Below, one piece after another: positions 36,718 through 47,945 of a stretch of DNA of 64,000 nucleotides. A program made the translations under genes and the position numbers. The notes below the pieces were generated by a model. That model did no database searches and was not told the DNA's origin. It was given only the letters and a program-made list of their open reading frames with translations. Position 1 is the first letter of the stretch. Every line of letters starts with the position of its first letter. Source of the DNA: Metallyticus violacea (lineage: Eukaryota; Arthropoda; Insecta; Mantodea; Metallyticidae). The stretch lies in NCBI GenBank assembly GCA_030762175.1, contig CM060842.1, positions 42,833,501 to 42,897,500 of the forward strand, in the 5' to 3' direction.

Positions 36718-36722
<5 letters not shown>

Positions 36723-37453
36723 TTTTCCAGGATATAAAAAGTATGTACTTGCGTTATTAAGTCAGAATTATTAGAGAAATTCAATGTCATAACCTGTGCA
36801 ATCGATAAACAAACCACTGGCTTCAATGCACAGAAGCGAAAAGTGGCAACATAATCGCCAACTTGAGCGTCATTAATATTAATATTAGGATTTCAATAGC
36901 AAACACATGCTGAAGCAGTTATTGCAACCCGCTCAACCCATAAGGACACAGATTTATTATGTCACTGTGTATGGTTTGATATAAGTGTGTCATTATAACG
37001 CTTGTATGATAGGTAATATGTTTTCTAAAACAGTTTTGGCGAAGAAAGGAGATATTTGTGTGGAATGCGTCTCCACACACCTGCTTGCCTGAAGGCGACC
37101 AAGCTACATTCACACAAATGACACAATAGCTTGTGACAGCTATCACAGAACAAACAACTTTTGTGTCTCCCATTGGCGAAGCAGAAAGTTGTTCTATTAA
37201 TATTCCAAAGACATTGCAAGAAGGGGACGAACTTTACCGCTCATCTAAACACACGATTTCTCGGCAGCGAATCACGCAGGTTTAATTAAAAGTTCAAAAG
37301 TAGCTCCTAAAAATGAGTTTGCACTCACCAGTGAGAAACGAGTATTTTGAAAACTCTGCTGCCCTGAGCTAGAGTATGTGGACCCTTCATAAAGCAAAAC
37401 CTTCACGTGGAAATTTAGTTAAAAGTGTGGTGGCATCCCCCGAAAACAGGAAC
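36718..37453. other. Intergenic, nothing recognised
   Basis: No supported reading frame or repeat. Confidence 0.45.
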
Positions 37454-37494
37454 TTCAGTTCAGTTCAGTTCAGTTCAGTTCAGTTCAGTTCAGT
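37454..37494. repeat. (TTCAG)n pentanucleotide array
   Basis: About eight perfect TTCAG units. The array resembles insect-telomere TTAGG in length but not in sequence. Confidence 0.95.
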
Positions 37495-38227
37495 GCAGAC
37501 ACACAGCTTCTTCTTGCTACAGCGGGCATTCAGTGAGAGTGCCGCTCTTAATCGCGTGTTCGCTGGCTTGTCTCGTAAGCTAGTCAGTCATACAAGTTTA
37601 GGGACTCAAGATTCTTTTGACACTCAGATTTATATTCTCATCAGATTCAGACGCAGATGATAGTTCAGTCCAGTTTTCCTACGTATAAGATGCAGTTCGC
37701 GCGCCGATAGCCACTTGAAACTATAAACGGTTTCAATACCTGATAGCCATTTCATTTATAAAAATTATTAATCAATGTTTTCAGTTGTATCAATTATACT
37801 ATCTTATGCATCTGGCGAAGAATACAGGTAGTAAATCTCGGGAAATGCCTAAGTTGTTCTTCTGTATCTCCTTATATTGCGATTAGTATTTTTTACTTTC
37901 CCCCTTTTTATTTTAAAGTTCTTTGGAAATTCTACAAATGTGCATCCAGCCTTTACCTATAACACTAAACAAAAGTACAAAAAATAACACCCAATCTTCA
38001 AGACCAAAATCACTGCCTTACTATCAATTACGTTTGTTTTGTTTTGTTTTTTGCAAGAGAGACAACATTTAAGCAAGATACTTCAAAATCGGCCGAAAGG
38101 GGCAAAAACTTCCCTATTTATTTAAAATATTTTGTTCCATTTTACTTTCATACACCAGTTTTATTGCATTTAATTTCTGATTTTCCCTAAACTCCCTTGT
38201 AATTCTAAAAACAGCATTTCATTGTCT
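37495..38227. other. Intergenic, nothing recognised
   Basis: AT-rich DNA without a supported feature. Confidence 0.45.
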
Positions 38228-38512
38228 TTAAATTAGAGAGAATACTTCCGAATACTTCGATTGATTTTCAAAATAAATGCATTGATTTCCATAGGAATCA
38301 ACCACTCTTGCCATGGAGAGTTTTAGAAAGTTTTCTTCCTCTCTACTGTTAGTTTTGAATTGAAACTTGAGGACCGGATTTATTTCGCATTCAATGCACA
38401 TGAAAAACTTGCTCTTCCCAACTCCAACTTTTGGATATAAATTATAATGCTTCACGTCGCATTTGCTCCAATCAAACATCTGTTCTTGGAAAAGGGGGTT
38501 TTCTGTTAACAC
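38228..38512 (-). CDS. Unidentified protein-like open frame (exon or relic?)
   Basis: A 94-codon minus-strand frame in otherwise stop-rich DNA. The translation mixes charged, aromatic and Cys residues (for example MFDWSKCDVKHYNLYPKVG, KFFMCIECEINP, LSMARVVDSYGNQCIYF) and looks like a soluble protein segment, not low-complexity chance. Upstream on the same strand is a T/C-rich run ending tatgcag, acceptor-like, but a stop in this frame follows it within ten bases. The frame ends at a TAA. I recognise no family. It could be a terminal exon, a piece of an unknown transposon protein, or chance. Confidence 0.25.
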   Translation of the reverse strand: MLTENPLFQEQMFDWSKCDVKHYNLYPKVGVGKSKFFMCIECEINPVLKFQFKTNSREEENFLKLSMARVVDSYGNQCIYFENQSKYSEVFSLI

Positions 38513-38667
38513 TTTAGGATGTTGTTTCTAGTACTTCTGCATACAAATAGAAAACAGTACAGTAACAGGAAGTTTAAGGAGGCTTTCCAATGGATTTAGA
38601 CCGCTATAAGAAGCAACAATACAGCTGTTACAGCGATGCAGGGATCTCAGGAACCTCAACTGTGCGA

Positions 38668-38670
<3 letters not shown>

Positions 38671-38714
<44 letters not shown>
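38671..38714. repeat. T tract, 44 bp
   Basis: Uninterrupted T run just left of the inverted-repeat block. It may be the A tail of a minus-strand element. Confidence 0.97.
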
Positions 38715-38715
<1 letters not shown>

Positions 38716-38770
38716 TCTGCTATCCTGAGAAGCTATGTTTCGTTCGAATACATTAAACAAGACTTAGATA

Positions 38771-39443
38771 TAATACAGAGTATTTCGGCATTAATTTTAC
38801 AAATTTGGTGGTGGGTTCCTCACTTGAAAACAAGAAAAAAAATATGAACATATGTCCGGTAATCCTTAGTTTTTGAGCTATTCATAAAAGTTTACCAAAA
38901 CAACAAAAACCAACCATGTAAACATTTGTTCAGAAAATATAAATTTTGAGTTATTAATGAAAGTTTATCAGAACAATAAAAATACCATATAAACATATGC
39001 CATAAAATCCTTAGTTTTTTTTTTTTTTTTTTTTTTTTGTTTTTTGTTTTTTTGTTAATGAAAGTTTACTTCAACGGGTTTCAAGGTACAATCTAACAAC
39101 TTAAGTTCATAACTGAAAATAAAATTCATTTTGTTAAGTAATCGAATGATGATATCGATACAAGTCTGCCCATGCACTTGGCACATCAGTATTGCACACT
39201 TATATGACAAAATATTATTCGTAAAATGCAGCAGTAACAATGTTGAAGGTTAGGCATTTATGTGATTTGGTAATAACCCTAATAAAGATGTGATGGAAAC
39301 GTCTATTTTAACTCTGGCGTAAACTTTCATTAATAACTCAAAAATTAAGAATGTAAGAACATATGTTTATATGAACTTTTTTTTTGTAGCGAGAAGCCCG
39401 CCACCAAATTTTGTAGTAATATTTCCTAAACATCTTGTATAAA
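38771..39443. repeat. Imperfect inverted repeat with internal tandem-like units
   Basis: The arm at 38771-38896 and the arm at 39319-39443 are reverse complements at roughly 70-75% by eye. Shared landmarks are aaatttggtgg-ggg, gaacatatg and ttagtttttgag-tatt-at-aaagttta. Between them, the aaacatatg...gagttatt-atgaaagttta unit of about 75 bp recurs in degenerate form (38919-38992, 38992-39070), the last copy expanded by T runs near 39014-39056. No reading frame spans the block. This is either a foldback-type element or two opposed copies of one repeat. Confidence 0.6.
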
Positions 39444-39669
39444 AACGGTGCTTAAAATATGTAGTAATTCATGTTTTAATGTGAGTATAATTTTTAAAAT
39501 GCCATTTTTTTAATTATATATTTTTTTAACGAAATATATTAAATTCACTGGGATACTATAGCTTTCTAGAACTTCCCCTAACTTTCCAAGTATGTATGCC
39601 TTTGTATGGTCTAAAAATAGCAAGATAGATTGAACTTTCTTCTGTGATATAATATTTGTTTCGCTGTAA

Positions 39670-39696
39670 ATATATATATATATATATATATATATA
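39670..39696. repeat. (TA)n microsatellite
   Basis: A TA run of about 13 units that directly abuts the 5' end of SINE-B4. Confidence 0.95.
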
Positions 39697-39963
39697 CCGC
39701 CACAGGTGGCCGAGGTAGTTAAGGCACGGACCTGTGAGTGGGAGGTCTGGGATTCGTATCCCGCCAGGACCGTCCTCCCTTACTGAGGTTTTTTCCAGGT
39801 TTTCCTCAGTCCTCATAAATGGAAAATGCCAGGGAGGTATCCTAAACTTAGGCCTTGAACGTTTCCTATCTTAAAAAATAAATTCTTTCCCAATATATCA
39901 TTTCGTGTATCTCCTGTAGTGCCCCAGTTATAAAAACGGGCGTTAAACACCATTAAAAAAAAA
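39697..39963 (+). mobile_element. SINE-B, copy B4, full length
   Basis: Plus-strand copy with the head ccgccacaggtggccgagg, an A-box region GTTAAGGC, a B-box-like GGGATTCGTATCCC, the gtcctcccttactgagg and cctcagtcctcataaa blocks, and the 3' signature aaaacgggcgttaaacacc followed by an A run. It starts in a TA microsatellite, which hides any target-site duplication. Confidence 0.92.
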
Positions 39964-40228
39964 CTAAAAATATGACATCTATGCAGGATCTATCTTCCAA
40001 GTTAATTCTACCACCATTCGCTCTTTCCTATCTATTCATTCAATAACTTTTTCAGGAAAGTTATGATTAGGGGGTTCCCGATTGCTTCAAATGCTCTGGT
40101 GCGAGCCTTGCATACCGCTAGCATAATGGTATAGCTAAAGCACGATATCGCTGCGCTCATGATGTCACATAGCCGGACTTGCTTCTCTATACCTGCTAAG
40201 AGACACTGATCTTTGGAACCACTGCCGG
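39964..40228. other. Intergenic, nothing recognised
   Basis: No supported feature. Confidence 0.4.
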
Positions 40229-40314
40229 AACATCATGCAAACTGAACTGCATAATCACATTCTAGTGAACTAACATCATGCAAACTGAACTGCATAATCA
40301 CATTCTAGTGAACT
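40229..40314. repeat. Perfect 43-bp tandem duplication
   Basis: Two identical adjacent 43-bp units (40229-40271 and 40272-40314), each beginning aacatcatgcaaactg. The lack of differences indicates a recent event. Confidence 0.97.
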
Positions 40315-40821
40315 ATATGGATACCTTTTACCTTAAAAACAGCTAAAGATAGCATATAAAAACTTTCACTTGTTGCCACACGCTTCTTACTTTCTTTCTT
40401 TCTTACTTTCTTACGTTGTTGCTTACTTTTCTCGCTCAAGCACAGAATTGGTGATATCTTACTAACGATACCTGCTAGAAAGGTTATGTGCATACGAGGG
40501 CTTTCTTTTTCCCACAATAAAGAACTCCAAGAGCAAGCTTATTTTTCGGGAGCTCTACTAGAAGTATGCCGAACCGGAATCCGAGCCGCTCACTTCGGGG
40601 AGTGTCCGGATGGCTGAGCTCGGTGGGGTAGTGTGTTACCGACACTCACTAGCAATTGAGTATGCTGCGGTGGGATAGTGAGTTACCTAATAGCGTGCGG
40701 GTTACCCAAATGCGGAACTGGGAATTAGAAAAACCAATCAGTGGTGTTAGTAGCCGCGCGCGATGTGCGTTAACTACCTATCTACTTACACATAATAAAG
40801 GGCTTGATTTTTGTAACTAAA
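40315..40821. other. Intergenic; GC-richer block at 40560-40770
   Basis: The block contains ggatggctgagctcggtggggtag, faintly like a tRNA 5' half, but no B box follows at the right distance. No family is assigned. Confidence 0.4.
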
Positions 40822-41085
40822 AGGTCCTTAAGGCGTGAACTAGTGAGCGGGAGGTCTGGTGTTCGAATCCCACCAGGACCGTCCTCCCTGATTGAAGATC
40901 TTTTTCCCAGGTTTTCCTCAGTTCTCATAAATGGCAAATGCCGGGGAAGTACCCTAAACTTAAACCTGGAACGTTTTCTTCCTTAAAAAAATTCCTTTCC
41001 CAATATATCATTTCATCTCATGTAGCATCAGTGTCTGTAGTGTCTCAGTATTAAAACCGGCGTTAAACACCATTCAAAAAAAAAA
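40822..41085 (+). mobile_element. SINE-B, copy B5, 5'-truncated
   Basis: Plus-strand SINE-B that begins inside the head (aggtccttaaggcg). It keeps a good B-box-like string (GTGTTCGAATCCC), the gtcctccctgatt block, cctcagttctcataaatgg and the 3' end ccggcgttaaacaccatt with an A run. About the first 20 bp of the family are missing. A five-base AACTA on both sides is too short to count as a firm duplication. Confidence 0.9.
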
Positions 41086-43555
41086 TCGAAACTAGATGAC
41101 AGTCTAATGAAAAATCCCAACGAGAGAATGCATAAAGTGTGTACTTCTCTGGAACAGAGAGGAATCTCAAACTGAAAAACACCGTATAACCACATTCTTG
41201 CTGTCCGCATAATTTCAAATGACTTGCAGCTGAATACCCCGCTACACCGTCTTTCTTTGAGGCTACCTGAAGGGCAAAATGAAAATCAGAGTACTTACTC
41301 AGCTTTGACAGAACATTGGAACGAGAGTAACATCAAATTTACATTTATAAACTATAGCGAACCTCACAGAACATACACTTGTAATGAACGAAGGAATGAA
41401 ACATTTTCAACATCTTCTGTGACATGGCATCTGAATCTTGATCATCTGAATATTGATTTTGATTTTAGAATGACTACACCGTCTTAAAATAATAATTTCA
41501 AAATGTGTAATTGAAATAAACTACAAAAGTTTGTGTGGTCATTCAATTCAATGTCCTTTCAACAGTTCATAGCAATTACCAAAGCGAAAAAAGTATTAGC
41601 TGTATTAACTTCTACAATAGCTAAGTCTGTGTCGACTGCCATAACACATTCAGACTTAGAACAGTTTTCAAATCTTTTCCTTCTTACTGGAAATGCCGAA
41701 TCCAAAACTTTACCGAAAGGATGGCATTTTCCCAGTGGCAATGCCGATCTTGGAATCTGTTACAAGACGAACAGCTTACATTCCTACTATATGTTCTCTA
41801 GTTATTTCAAATGTGTAGCCTGACATTTTAAAAAGGGCAAAAATTAGAAGAAAACAAGAGTCCTATGGAAGTCCTTCAAAGAAGACTCCGAACTACTTTG
41901 CTTGTTTGCAGAAGAGGTAAGATGACTAGGAGCTCAAAACGTTCGATTATGGAGTATTTGTAAGTATATTACTCCATAGAGAACGTTTGACTTCACTCCC
42001 AGCCAACCAAAACATAAGTTCGCTGAGTTAGTGAGGGAGGTAGGGAGTATGAAAAGTTCCAGAAAACCGTTCACGGCGCAGGTGAGATTGATGTTTTGTT
42101 TTTTGTCCTGGATTGTACCAACTAACCGATATCTACACTAGGCAATGAATTACTTTATGATTGACATTTGGGACGTGTTTATGTCGGCGACTCGACTGCC
42201 GAGAGGCTCGTCTTGTTGTTCATCAACCAGATAACAAAAACACATTATTGTCAGAGGTATATCATCGGCGTTGCAACAGTTAACAGTTAAAGGAAATTAA
42301 TTACTTTTTCAAGAGAATACGTGAAAAGAAGACATGCTAGAAGTAATAGTGGAACGATTTATAACAAACTTGGGGGCTCCAGGATTTCTTTGACAATGAT
42401 AGTGAACATAATGAAATCGAAATCGAAAACGAAGAGGAGCATGAGGAAGATAATGCTTTGTCGTATAGCCTTTGGAGGCGGACAAGGAGTGATGGGATGT
42501 GGCAACAGAGTGATGGCGCGGTTAAGTAGCAGAGGAAACGTCAATCACAAAGTTTTTCGCCTACTACAAAAGTAGCAACTGATTAAGAACATTTTCAACT
42601 TTGGAATGCTCCCCTCAAACTGACGTTACTGCCTCACACTTTTAAGTAGAGCTTATTCTTATCAAAATTTAAAAACAAGAGAGTTAAAACCTCTGCAGAT
42701 ACATTGCAAATAAATATGGAAACTAACACCTCTCGCACAATAAAATTAAACAAAATGAATAACAAAATTGCAACACATCAGAAAAATAAATTAAATATTC
42801 CAGCAAGAGATAGTCACTACTGTAGTACAGGCAGTGAATATCTATCAGATCGGGGTTTAATTTCCGGTTGGAACAAGTTACCTAAGAAACGTTCTCACTC
42901 CATCTTAAGTTAAGAACAAGTGCTTCGCAATTAAACGTTCTGAAGGACCCCTGCCTCACTTGCGCCACTTTTAATTAATTACTTTCATTCAATGTTCCGA
43001 ACAATGTTAGCATGGGAAGTTGAAAACTTAATAAAGAAAAGTCTACATCAGAATATCGCTTTCAGAGAGTTACCACCGTATGTTTAAACAAAGTTCCCGT
43101 TTAGCAGTACAAGTTGTGTGAGTCAAAGATGTGTTCGGCGAAACGTTAATTATATCTCGAGAAAGCGAAAGTATTCTATTGCAACTTTTATTTCTTAATA
43201 AATCGATCTGTCTTAAAGGTAAGAGCTATATCATATTTTTAAAAATATTAGTTCTGCTACCACAGTAGCACTTAACAGCCCTTCAAGGGATCTCCCAAAC
43301 ATAGGCCACAAGAGGGAGGTGCATAGGGATCAATTACATACACTGAATGGGCCGTTCTTTGTTTTCATTAAAAAGATATTATTATCGCTATAATAAAGAT
43401 GCGCCCGTGTTTTGATTTTGTTCTTTTATAGAACCATAGTTTTTACCCCTTTTTCCAATATTCTATGAATTACCAAACTTTGGGGTATATTAGGACGTAA
43501 AATGAGATTCCTAACATTGTTAGAGATAGAATACCCCGACAGCGGCCGTGCTCTG
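41086..43555. other. Intergenic, no supported gene; holds the hairpin at 41937-41988
   Basis: Open frames at 41224-41487, 41533-41823 and 42321-42575 (plus) have no recognisable domains. Apart from the hairpin, nothing stands out. Confidence 0.45.
41937..41988. repeat. 52-bp hairpin
   Basis: AAACGTTC (41937-41944) pairs with GAACGTTT (41981-41988), and TATGGAGTA (41948-41956) pairs perfectly with TACTCCATA (41970-41978). A 3:2 internal loop and a 13-base terminal loop separate them. The 17 paired bases exceed what AT-richness alone would explain, since both arms contain G and C. Confidence 0.75.
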
Positions 43556-43574
43556 CCCTACAAGTAACTTGAAC

Positions 43575-43835
43575 CTGTTAGAAAAAATACGAGATGACGA
43601 GGAAAAAAACTTTTCCAAAGCGCAAGTAAACTTAACGTCGCACAGCACCAGTCTACCACGCCTGGCACATTCGACCCTTTAACAGATCCAATGGAATGAA
43701 ATGGAAGAGCGGAAAATCCGTTTCAAGGATTGTAGCTTATGCTTAGGCGAGCAGGTGAAAGGTAATTGAAGCAGGGACCTCTCGAATGCGAGTCACAAGC
43801 GATACTTTTGAGTTGCCCTGCTCGTTTATTCAGAG
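43575..43835 (-). mobile_element. SINE-C, copy C3
   Basis: Minus-strand copy. On the plus strand it reads ttttccaaagcgcaag, then a cacagcacc...cctggcac block, aacagatccaatggaatgaaatgg, agagcggaaaatcc and a head around 43775-43830 with cgaatgcgagtcac. The first four blocks recur at 50455-50545, the agcggaaaat block matches the tttccgctct block of C2 and C4, and the cgaatgcgagtc block matches gactcgcattcg of C2. The B box is degraded. Confidence 0.65.
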
Positions 43836-44299
43836 TAATTTAACTTAAAAAGAAATTGGAAAAGGGCTACGGTGTCAGAACCAACTTCCTCGCACTTCTT
43901 GTAGTATAAATATAAGAAAAATTCTTTAAATGTGTAGGATTATAATAAATTTGAATACCGCTCAAATAAATACTTAAAAATCTTATGCAAATTTTCAAGA
44001 GTATCAGATGATTTAATTTGATACTGGACTACTACATAAACAACCTGAGAAAGGCAAAACACGAAGAGGTAGCAACATTTTTAAAATTTTGATAAACTTT
44101 CATAATTAAACGTGATACACTAATAGCATCTAGATTGAGCTCTTATTCGCTTGCCTTCCACCTCGACAGTTAAAGTGGCAAACAATATGACATGTGGCAC
44201 GTTCCCTTCGCGCGCTCCACATTCCCCTAATTATCTTCAACCTGAAAATTTACCACATTCGCCCGAGTGCAAAATTCAAATGGCAAGTGAACTGGAATT
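43836..44299. other. Intergenic, nothing recognised
   Basis: No supported feature. Confidence 0.4.
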
Positions 44300-44728
44300 A
44301 GAAATTACATTTTCATATCGAGCCAGGAGTAACGCTTGGGATTCGCATCGGGAAGTCCCGGACTCAAATTCCTTAAGGTCTGCCATCCTAACCTTGAAAT
44401 TTTTCGTGGTTTCCCATATCGCTTAGGCAAATGTTGGGATGGATATTATTTTCCGCTCTACGACTTCATCCGTTGGTTGTGTTACAGAGGGCGAGGTGGG
44501 CTGGTGCGGCATGACGGTGGCTTGCGCCATAGAACAGTTTCGGTCCTATCATCTGGTATGGAAGCGGTTCATCTGATTGTTTTGAACTTCGTGGAGAAAA
44601 GTTCAGCCGGCCTCGGTATGTTCTATCTGCCAACAATGTTAGGGACACCGTCTTCGTCCATACGTTCCGTCCGTGATCCTGGTCATACATTTCTGCCTCG
44701 CCTCATGAGCAAAGTTGAAGTATCCCCC
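44300..44728 (+). mobile_element. SINE-C, copy C4
   Basis: Head with aacgcttgggattcgcatcgggaagtcccgg and a degenerate B box (GGACTCAAATTCC). Then ttttccgctcta at about 44450, the gctggtgcggcatgacggtggcttgcg block, and near the end atgagcaaagttgaagtatcc, comparable to the aagcaatgctgaagcat end of C2. A 245-codon open frame (44336-45073) starts inside this element and runs out into flanking DNA, so it is an accident of the repeat and not a gene. Confidence 0.65.
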
Positions 44729-47715
44729 TCCGTTTACAACATAATTCACACCAATTATATTCATGGTCCAATGTACCAAATGTATATCAATTATTTCTTC
44801 TCTTTTATATTTAAGTATGTGTGCTTTATTTCAAGCATATTCACATATAAAGCTTTTAAGACTATGAAACAAAACGGGGGAAAAAATAATAATAAATTCT
44901 ACGTCGAAAGCGCTATGCACATGAATTATAGGTATATCTTCTTTTTAAGCAGAGAACCACACGCTGTATCTCATTACAACGCGCATTTGAATCAAAGAGA
45001 AGAGCTTTTTTTTAATAAGAGAATAAAAAGGTGGACAACTCTTCAATGTGGAGTACCAATCCAATCATCCTGATTTTTTCCCCCTAGAGAGAGATGGATG
45101 GGCAAGCACTTCTCTAGGGCGATAGTACGGGCTTAACACAATTTAGAGACCGTGCGTGCGAGTTGAAAAAAAAAAACGCATATGTTCTGAAATAAAAACT
45201 GCCTCTCTCTGCTTCTCTCAAGTTTCAGGCATAAATCGCAAAGTGTGGAGAGGTTTTTGGAGGGGAGGCGGAACTACCGTAAATCCAAATTCCCTCCGGG
45301 CATGTACGCCCCTCACCACGTCCGAAATGGCGTTATAAATATGTTAACTCTTGATTTTATTTATTTTTTCTGCAAAAGTTGCTACTACTGCCACAGCTGA
45401 GAGTGATGCACTTAAAGAGCTTTTAGCTGGCTTTTAACGTCTAATATACTTGTTGAAGAAAACTTCGAGGCACAACTAAGGTAATAAAGCTTTCTACAGC
45501 GAAGTTAGAAAGTCGGAAACACCTCCAACTGTAATTACCAAAAACTATTCTTTATAACTTCTATATTGCTTTTAGGAAGTTTCGAAAATATTAGAAGAGT
45601 TTAAAGTCAGCCGGAATGCCTTCAGCGGCACCAAATGAAAAACAGCATTCGTATTAGTTTTCACAATACAGCTATTAAATAGTTCACTACTTTAATAAGA
45701 ATAAGAAATATAAGACAGTCGAAAGACTATCCATTAATTTCCTTTCTTTCTCACTAATTATGACTATATGGCGTGTGTACAAAAATCTACAAGAAAAAGT
45801 CTACAAAATTAATTACAAATTATTGTAAAGTTAAACATTCTGTGCTGGGTGGTTGCAGGCCTATACAAGTTTTCTCAAAAGATGTACTTCAGGCAGCAAA
45901 TCGCCCTCCCACACAAAGAAATGAGGTAAAGGCAGGAGTGTGTGAACTTTGTAATAGTTTATTTTACGTTTCGAAACGCGATTTTGTTGTTTAATTACTG
46001 CAGGAGACCGTTTCAAACCAAGAAGCGTAATTTCTTTATATGCTTGGAGGAAAGTAGTCAAATTCTTCTGCCAGTGACGGGTGGTTCGGATTGTCTGTGC
46101 GGGTGAATTGGTTTGCCAAATAGAATAATGCAATATTTAATAGTTTAATGAAATGTACACTTTTTTACTTTATTTTACATATATGAAATTTCTTCTTTGC
46201 AAACCTCAGTGCCATTCACCGCTGATACAGTCCTACTTTGAGATTATCATTCCTTAGGATCAGAATACATCAGCTGATAGAACTAACCGTTATTTTCTTC
46301 GTCTTCTGTCTCTTCTTCCTTCTTCAGGTCATTTTCATTTCAGTCCCATTCTTTTCCTTCATGTACACCTCTCCGGAAGTGATGTAGATCTAACATTTTT
46401 TCTTTTTCTTTTGGCCTGCTTTAATTTCACCCCTTTTTTTCCCCCGTTGTTTAACATTTTCGGACGAAGTCAAAATGCAAATCGATGTTTCGGTCTCCTT
46501 TGTTTGAAACCTTCACTTTGGTCACTCACCACAGGAAGAATCTCATAGAAAGATGTTTGACGAACTATCACTGACATTTCCACTGGAAGGAGTCCCAGTA
46601 TTCTCAGTTAGGGCCAATAAATATTTATGACCCTGCATAACGTTCTCATTAAAGGATAAATCCTGCACGATATGAAATCGTTTTTCTTACATACTTCTCC
46701 TTCTGCAAGTAAGAAAAAACTATTTTTTATAATCCTCCCGCAATAATTTGTCCCGCTTATCATTTCACAGTTACTAAATTCGTAGATTGGCAACAAGACA
46801 AACACGCAGCAATAAAAATTGTCTACATATTGCTTCTATATTAATTTGCTTATGAATTTCAGTGTACACTTTGAAGAAACCGATTTGTAATTATATTTCA
46901 ATAAAAACAAATCCAAAATGTACCGCTCTCCTTCCAAAATCACATTTTTGACAAATTTTCACACCTATCCAAATCGTCTAATATACGCTTCTACTGCATA
47001 TTCTTTTTTCCCCCATTTCCGCCTTCTCTAGAGCAAAAAATATTAACCCTAATTATTTCCGCCCGCCATTCCCTTACGTGTCGGCATACGCGGTGAAGTG
47101 TCTCCAAGAGAATTGTTTGCCATCTAGGCTGAAGGTAGGAAAGATAAGTTTATGGACAATGGACGATAATCGGACAAATTGACAATTTGAAGTATTAGAA
47201 GGTTTAGCTGTAACATCTTATCATAGAATTGCAACCATCTTTCAGAATCGAGCTTAGCACAGCGTTCTTTAAGCACATACAACTGCAGAGTTACGAACAT
47301 ATGAAGAATCTCTGGGGAACAGGTAAGAAGGCCTAAGAACAAGCAACTTTTCATGTAAACAAATGGTCAATTATGCTTTAGATTTAAGTCACAGCCATTA
47401 TTTGTACCTATTGATAATTTCTACTAGTATTTTAAATTGATGCTGTGTTTAAACAGAGAAAAATAGTCATTTAAAAACCAAGCACCTGTGGAAAAGCACA
47501 ATTACCTTAATTTACCTACACATAGTCACATATCTGATGACATACTTATTCAACTGTGAACGAGACGCTGAACGCCTTTATGGAGGAAGTCCCTGAGTTG
47601 CTACTGAAACTGACTTCCTTACATACTCATCCCATGTAATTTTTTGCCTTGAAGAAACTTACAACGCCCCGAAAATGTTACAATTATAGTGATACCTGTC
47701 ATTGTAGGTTGGGTA
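44729..47715. other. Intergenic, no supported feature
   Basis: About 3 kb of AT-rich DNA. Frames at 45773-45994 (plus), 45861-46133 and 47124-47354 (minus) lack known motifs. Confidence 0.45.
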
Positions 47716-47717
47716 AA

Positions 47718-47945
47718 TCACCAGTTCCCACCTAAATAGCTGCAATATTTTGCGGACAACATTGACAGTGCAAAATTACACCATTCGAGAGTTGTCTTGG
47801 ACGATTTGACATTTGCTCCTCTCTCCAACAAAATCCACGAGGAATGGTTCATGTTCATCGAAAAGGAACGCCAACATTTTCTTCCATTTCGGCGATTGGA
47901 CGGCGACCACATTGGCACCAGTGGTGTCCAACCTTAGCGCTGTGA
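47718..47945 (-). mobile_element. Possible mariner transposase fragment
   Basis: The minus strand reads PKWKKMLAFLFDEHEPFLVDFV and, in another frame, ERGANVKSS. Together these resemble the mariner stretch after the PKP.K block (K.MA.VFWD..G.LLVDF...G.T.N). No flanking mariner blocks (GDETW or HDNARPH) are visible, so the similarity is short and could be coincidence. Confidence 0.35.

Noticed and set aside
37454..37494. Telomere-like array
   Set aside because: The unit is TTCAG, not the insect telomere unit TTAGG, and the array is short and internal.
40595..40660. tRNA-like sequence
   Set aside because: There is a weak A-box-like string but no B box at the required distance.
44336..45073. 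245-codon plus-strand open frame, the longest in the window
   Set aside because: It begins inside a SINE-C copy and runs on into unrelated AT-rich flank. The translation has no domain, and the two halves differ sharply in composition.
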